Shown here: positions 7,487-10,075 of the stretch, in pieces
Layout: the number at the start of each line of letters is the position of its first letter
Numbering within the stretch: the stretch's first letter is position 1
Assembly (NCBI GenBank): GCA_021805485.1
Contig: JAJZFF010000147.1
Location: forward strand, 1 to 10,075
Origin: Pseudomonadota bacterium
GTDB lineage: Bacteria; Pseudomonadota; Alphaproteobacteria; Acetobacterales; Acetobacteraceae
Direction of reading: 5' to 3'
Length of the DNA stretch: 10,075 bases
Translations under genes and position numbers: made by a program
The notes under the pieces: generated by a model
What the model was told of the DNA's origin: nothing
The model's database searches: none
Seen by the model: the letters and a program-made list of their open reading frames with translations, nothing else

Positions 7487-9880
7487 TCAGCGCCGCGCGC
7501 CGGCCCCGCGCCACCGAATCCAGGCCGGGTGCATGTCCAGCGTCAGCAGGTCCAGCACGTTTGGGCCGGCCTGTGGTGGCAGGGTGATTTCGCCGGCGCC
7601 GTCGGTCCAGCGCCACCGTGCGCCGTTGGCGCCTTCGGGGGGATGGAAGCCGGCACCGAAGGCGGCGCTGTCGAGCGGGACCACGCGGCCGGAGGCCACG
7701 ACCCCGCCGAGCCGGGCGCCGAGCCGGCGCTGATCCGCGCTCGCCGGGTCGAGTTCGGCGGGAACCCCGCTTTGGGAACGGACGCGGATGTGACCCGTCG
7801 CGGCGGGCAGCACGAAGCGGTGCAGCCGCCCGCGTACGGCGGCGGCGCGCAGGATCCGTCCACCGGCTTCGAGGTGGAGGTCGGCATCGCGGCAGAGCGA
7901 AAACCCCAGCGCCGTCGCCCGTACCAGCAATCGCTGCCGGGCCGCGCGCAGCATCGGCCCGCCGGTGCAGAGCGGCGCGCAGGCGAATTGCCAGCCGCGA
8001 CGCTGTCCGCGCGCCCCGATGCCGCGGGCGAACGCCGCACGATTGCCGTCGTCGAGATAGCTCTCGGCCCCGAGCCCGGCCGCCAGGAGCACCGCGTGCG
8101 CCGCCAGCTCGACGTGGAAATAATCAACAAAATCGGTCGCTTCCTGGGCGATACTGGCGCCGTTCAGAAGGTATTTCACGGGCACGAGGCAGGCGCCTTC
8201 GCCGGTCTCGCCCGGCCCGAGCCAGACCGCATGGTCCGGTGAGAGCCGAATGTCGCGATGCGGCCGGCCGGGAGCGAACGCATGCGCGCGGATCCGCACC
8301 GGCCAGACCTGGCGCGGCCGGTCGTGCCGGCGGCAATCGACGCGGACATGCCCGATCCAGGTGACCGCCGCTGCCGCCCCGCTGGCCAGGCGCATCATGG
8401 CACCGGGTTCCAGGGCTTCGACCGGCACCTCGCCGGCGAGCGTCGCCAGCGGCGTGCCGGCGGCGAAACAGGGCGGATCGATCGCGGTGACGTTGAGCAG
8501 AAGACCGCTCGGGGCAACCTCCAGCGCGCCCGGAGTGTAGATGACGGTGCCGTTCTCCACCGTGCCGCCGACCGCGAGCGCGGCCAGTGTCTGACCCTGA
8601 CCGACGCTGAGCGTGCCGCCCTGCAGGTCGAGCACGCCGCCCGCCGAGCCGCCGGGCATGCCGGCGCCGCCGAGTAGCGCCGGCAGGAGCGCGAGCGTGC
8701 CGCCGGAGACGGCGCCCAACGCGGCGAGGGTGAAGGTGCCGGCGAGAGCGAGCGTGCCGGTCTGGCCCAGTGTGATCGCGCCTTCGTTGGCAAAGCCGCT
8801 GCCCGGGCCGGTCGCGATCAGGCTCAGCGCGTCGCCGGCGCCGAGCGTGATGCCGCCGCGATTGTCGATCGTCTGCGCCGCGATCGACGAGGCGGTTCCG
8901 GGCGCGAGGACGATGGTGCCGCTGTTGACGAAGTCCTGCGCGGCGATGGCGAGGCTGCCGGCGGCGATGTCGATGCGCCCGCCGGCGCGCAGAACCCCGC
9001 CGGTGAGCGACGCCGCGCCGCCGCTGGCCGTCAGCGTCAGCCCGCCGCCGAGACCGAGGGTCTGACCGGCGATACCGGCGAGGCTGCCGCCATCGCCGAG
9101 GGTGATCGCAAGCCCGTCGAGCGTTTCGCTGTCGAGCACCGTCAGCGTCGATGCCGCGCCGGTGATGGCGATGCTGCCGCCGCGCACCGTCAGACCGCGC
9201 TCGATGGCCAGCGCGCCGCCGAGGCTGGCGAGGTCGAGCGTGCCGTCGATGGTCATCGCATCGAAGGTGCCGCCTTGCACGGTGAGGGCGCCGGGCGTCG
9301 CGGCGAGGGTGCCGTCGCGCAGTGCGCCGGAGAGGCTGAGCGCGCCGATCGTCTGCCCCACGGCGAGGCTGCCGCCGCCGAGATCGAGCGCGCCCGTGAC
9401 GTCGATCATCCCGGGCCCGCCGATGGCACCGAGCGCCGCGAGGCGTTCGCTGCCCGCGATCACCAGCGTGCCGGCGACGGCGACGCTGCCGGTGGTGGCG
9501 AAATCCCCGGCGATGGCCAGCGTGCCGAGCACGTCGATGCTGCCCGCATCGCGCACGCTGCCGAGCAGCGCGTTCCCCGACCCGACGGCGACGAGCTTCA
9601 GATCGGGGCCGAGGCTGAGCGTGCCGGCGGTGGCGGCGAGGGTGGCCGCGCCATCCAGCGTGACGGAACCGCTATCGAGCGTGGTGTCGCCGGACGCGAC
9701 GATGACGGCGATCTCGGCCAGAACCGGGCCGACCGGGGCGATGTCCGCTCCGGGCGCGAGCGCCAGAGTGGCCCAGGCATCGATCGTGTAGGGCACCAGT
9801 CCGGGGCCGGACAGCACGATCTCGCTACCGATGATGTCGGTCTGCCCCCCCGGCTGGGACGCGAACGAGCTGGCGGCCAT
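7487..9880 (-). CDS. Beta-repeat passenger plus Hint (hedgehog/intein-type) domain protein
   Basis: This 797-residue protein has three parts. Residues 1 to about 465 are low-complexity, rich in Gly, Ala, Leu, Thr and Ser, with runs such as GGTL and GSLAI that suggest a beta-solenoid. The segments at 166-201 and 417-455 are clearly repeated (LDL-GG-L-VGQ ... GAL). At Cys471 a Hint_2-type domain begins: CFAAGTPLATLAGEVPVEAL, then WPVRIRAHAF (526-535), SPDH (547-550, the TxxH-like block), YFHVEL (587-592) and AESYLDDGN (605-613). Residues from about 640 to 797 form a conserved C-terminal domain (VPAELDPAS at 706-714, WRWTDG at 756-761). There is no N-terminal signal peptide, so export, if any, would need a signal-less route. 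Hint domains can self-cleave through an N-S acyl shift at the first Cys; whether this one does is unknown. The ATG at 9880 is preceded by GAGG at 5 nt. The function of the protein is not established. Confidence 0.88.
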   Translation of the reverse strand: MAASSFASQPGGQTDIIGSEIVLSGPGLVPYTIDAWATLALAPGADIAPVGPVLAEIAVIVASGDTTLDSGSVTLDGAATLAATAGTLSLGPDLKLVAVGSGNALLGSVRDAGSIDVLGTLAIAGDFATTGSVAVAGTLVIAGSERLAALGAIGGPGMIDVTGALDLGGGSLAVGQTIGALSLSGALRDGTLAATPGALTVQGGTFDAMTIDGTLDLASLGGALAIERGLTVRGGSIAITGAASTLTVLDSETLDGLAITLGDGGSLAGIAGQTLGLGGGLTLTASGGAASLTGGVLRAGGRIDIAAGSLAIAAQDFVNSGTIVLAPGTASSIAAQTIDNRGGITLGAGDALSLIATGPGSGFANEGAITLGQTGTLALAGTFTLAALGAVSGGTLALLPALLGGAGMPGGSAGGVLDLQGGTLSVGQGQTLAALAVGGTVENGTVIYTPGALEVAPSGLLLNVTAIDPPCFAAGTPLATLAGEVPVEALEPGAMMRLASGAAAAVTWIGHVRVDCRRHDRPRQVWPVRIRAHAFAPGRPHRDIRLSPDHAVWLGPGETGEGACLVPVKYLLNGASIAQEATDFVDYFHVELAAHAVLLAAGLGAESYLDDGNRAAFARGIGARGQRRGWQFACAPLCTGGPMLRAARQRLLVRATALGFSLCRDADLHLEAGGRILRAAAVRGRLHRFVLPAATGHIRVRSQSGVPAELDPASADQRRLGARLGGVVASGRVVPLDSAAFGAGFHPPEGANGARWRWTDGAGEITLPPQAGPNVLDLLTLDMHPAWIRWRGAGARR

Positions 9881-9911
9881 CGCTGCCTCGGCTACGAGAA
9901 ATGAAAAAACG

Positions 9912-9928
9912 CATCAACGTCTCATCAA
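9912..9928 (-). repeat. Two TTGATG direct repeats 11 bp apart upstream of the Hint gene
   Basis: On the minus strand TTGATG occurs twice with an 11-bp period, about one helical turn, about 32-48 bp before the Hint gene ATG. A T6 run follows on the same strand. It could be an operator half-site pair or part of a promoter, but no clear -35/-10 pair can be assigned. It may also be chance. Confidence 0.2.
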
Positions 9929-10026
9929 GTGAATATGCCAGAGGCGCGCCCGCATGCACAGAGGTTTTACCCAGGGGCAGGTCAGCGCGCGGACACATCT
10001 CGTTCACCATTGGGGGCGTATCCAGG

Positions 10027-10075
10027 ATGACAGAGCAGAAGCAGGAGCGAGGCCGCTATGGCGGGTGGCTGGCTG
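10027..10075 (+). CDS. Possible 5' end of a plus-strand gene, cut by the window end
   Basis: An ATG at 10027 opens a frame with no stop to the window edge, encoding MTEQKQERGRYGGWLA and continuing. The polar, charged start followed by GGWLA would suit the cytoplasmic lead-in to a membrane segment. GGGGG lies about 10 nt upstream, a poor Shine-Dalgarno. It would be divergent from the Hint gene, with 146 nt between them. Sixteen codons are too few for identification. Confidence 0.3.
   Translation, partial: MTEQKQERGRYGGWLA

Noticed and set aside
8000..8475. A true intein inserted in a host gene
   Set aside because: The Hint block lacks a C-terminal His-Asn plus Cys/Ser/Thr junction, and the flanking parts are not two halves of a known enzyme. 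It fits a Hint_2 domain protein instead.
8500..9800. CRISPR-like or DNA tandem repeat array
   Set aside because: The repetition is degenerate, in frame and at the protein level, with no constant repeat unit or spacer length in the DNA.
9102..9904. Plus-strand open frames opposite the Hint passenger region
   Set aside because: They mirror the repetitive GC-rich passenger sequence. The minus frame runs continuously into a recognisable Hint domain and has a ribosome site.

Overview
The window is GC-rich, and the gene types suggest an alphaproteobacterium, most likely of the Acetobacteraceae. Two things point there: an alphaproteobacterial-type succinate dehydrogenase operon in the order sdhC-sdhD-sdhA-sdhB, and a large 'Hint_2' protein of a kind I associate with acetic acid bacteria and relatives. 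The family assignment is an inference from recalled sequence patterns, not from a search. The genes are chromosomal and mostly housekeeping. I see no mobile element, CRISPR array, tRNA or rRNA.

Region 1 (about 1-4600, minus strand) is one compact operon read right to left: sdhC, sdhD, sdhA, a small glsB/yeaQ-type membrane protein gene, sdhB, and a cysteine-based protein phosphatase gene. sdhC, sdhD, sdhA and sdhB encode all four subunits of respiratory complex II, and the expected heme, quinone, FAD and Fe-S residues can be read in them. Two genes unrelated in family are built into the unit. The glsB-like gene sits between the catalytic subunit genes, and the phosphatase start codon overlaps the sdhB stop codon by 4 nt. 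A plausible sigma70-type promoter lies just upstream of sdhC.

Region 2 (about 4600-7400, plus strand) is transcribed divergently from sdh. It holds a 12-helix MFS transporter with a strong ribosome binding site, a LolA-family periplasmic lipoprotein carrier gene 16 nt behind it, and a class-I-glutamine-amidotransferase-like gamma-glutamyl hydrolase (peptidase C26, PuuD-like). A perfect 8-bp hairpin covers the lolA stop codon. A second, imperfect hairpin lies in the convergent gap after the hydrolase gene.

Region 3 (about 7487-9880, minus strand) is a single 797-residue gene. It has a long glycine/alanine/leucine-rich beta-repeat passenger region, then a Hint (hedgehog/intein-type) domain starting at Cys471, then a C-terminal beta-type domain. 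It is the least ordinary gene here. The last 195 bases hold its upstream region and possibly the first codons of a plus-strand gene running off the window.

No clearly new multi-gene system is visible. The observations most worth following are the glsB-like gene inside the sdh operon, the phosphatase coupled to sdhB, and the passenger-Hint protein.
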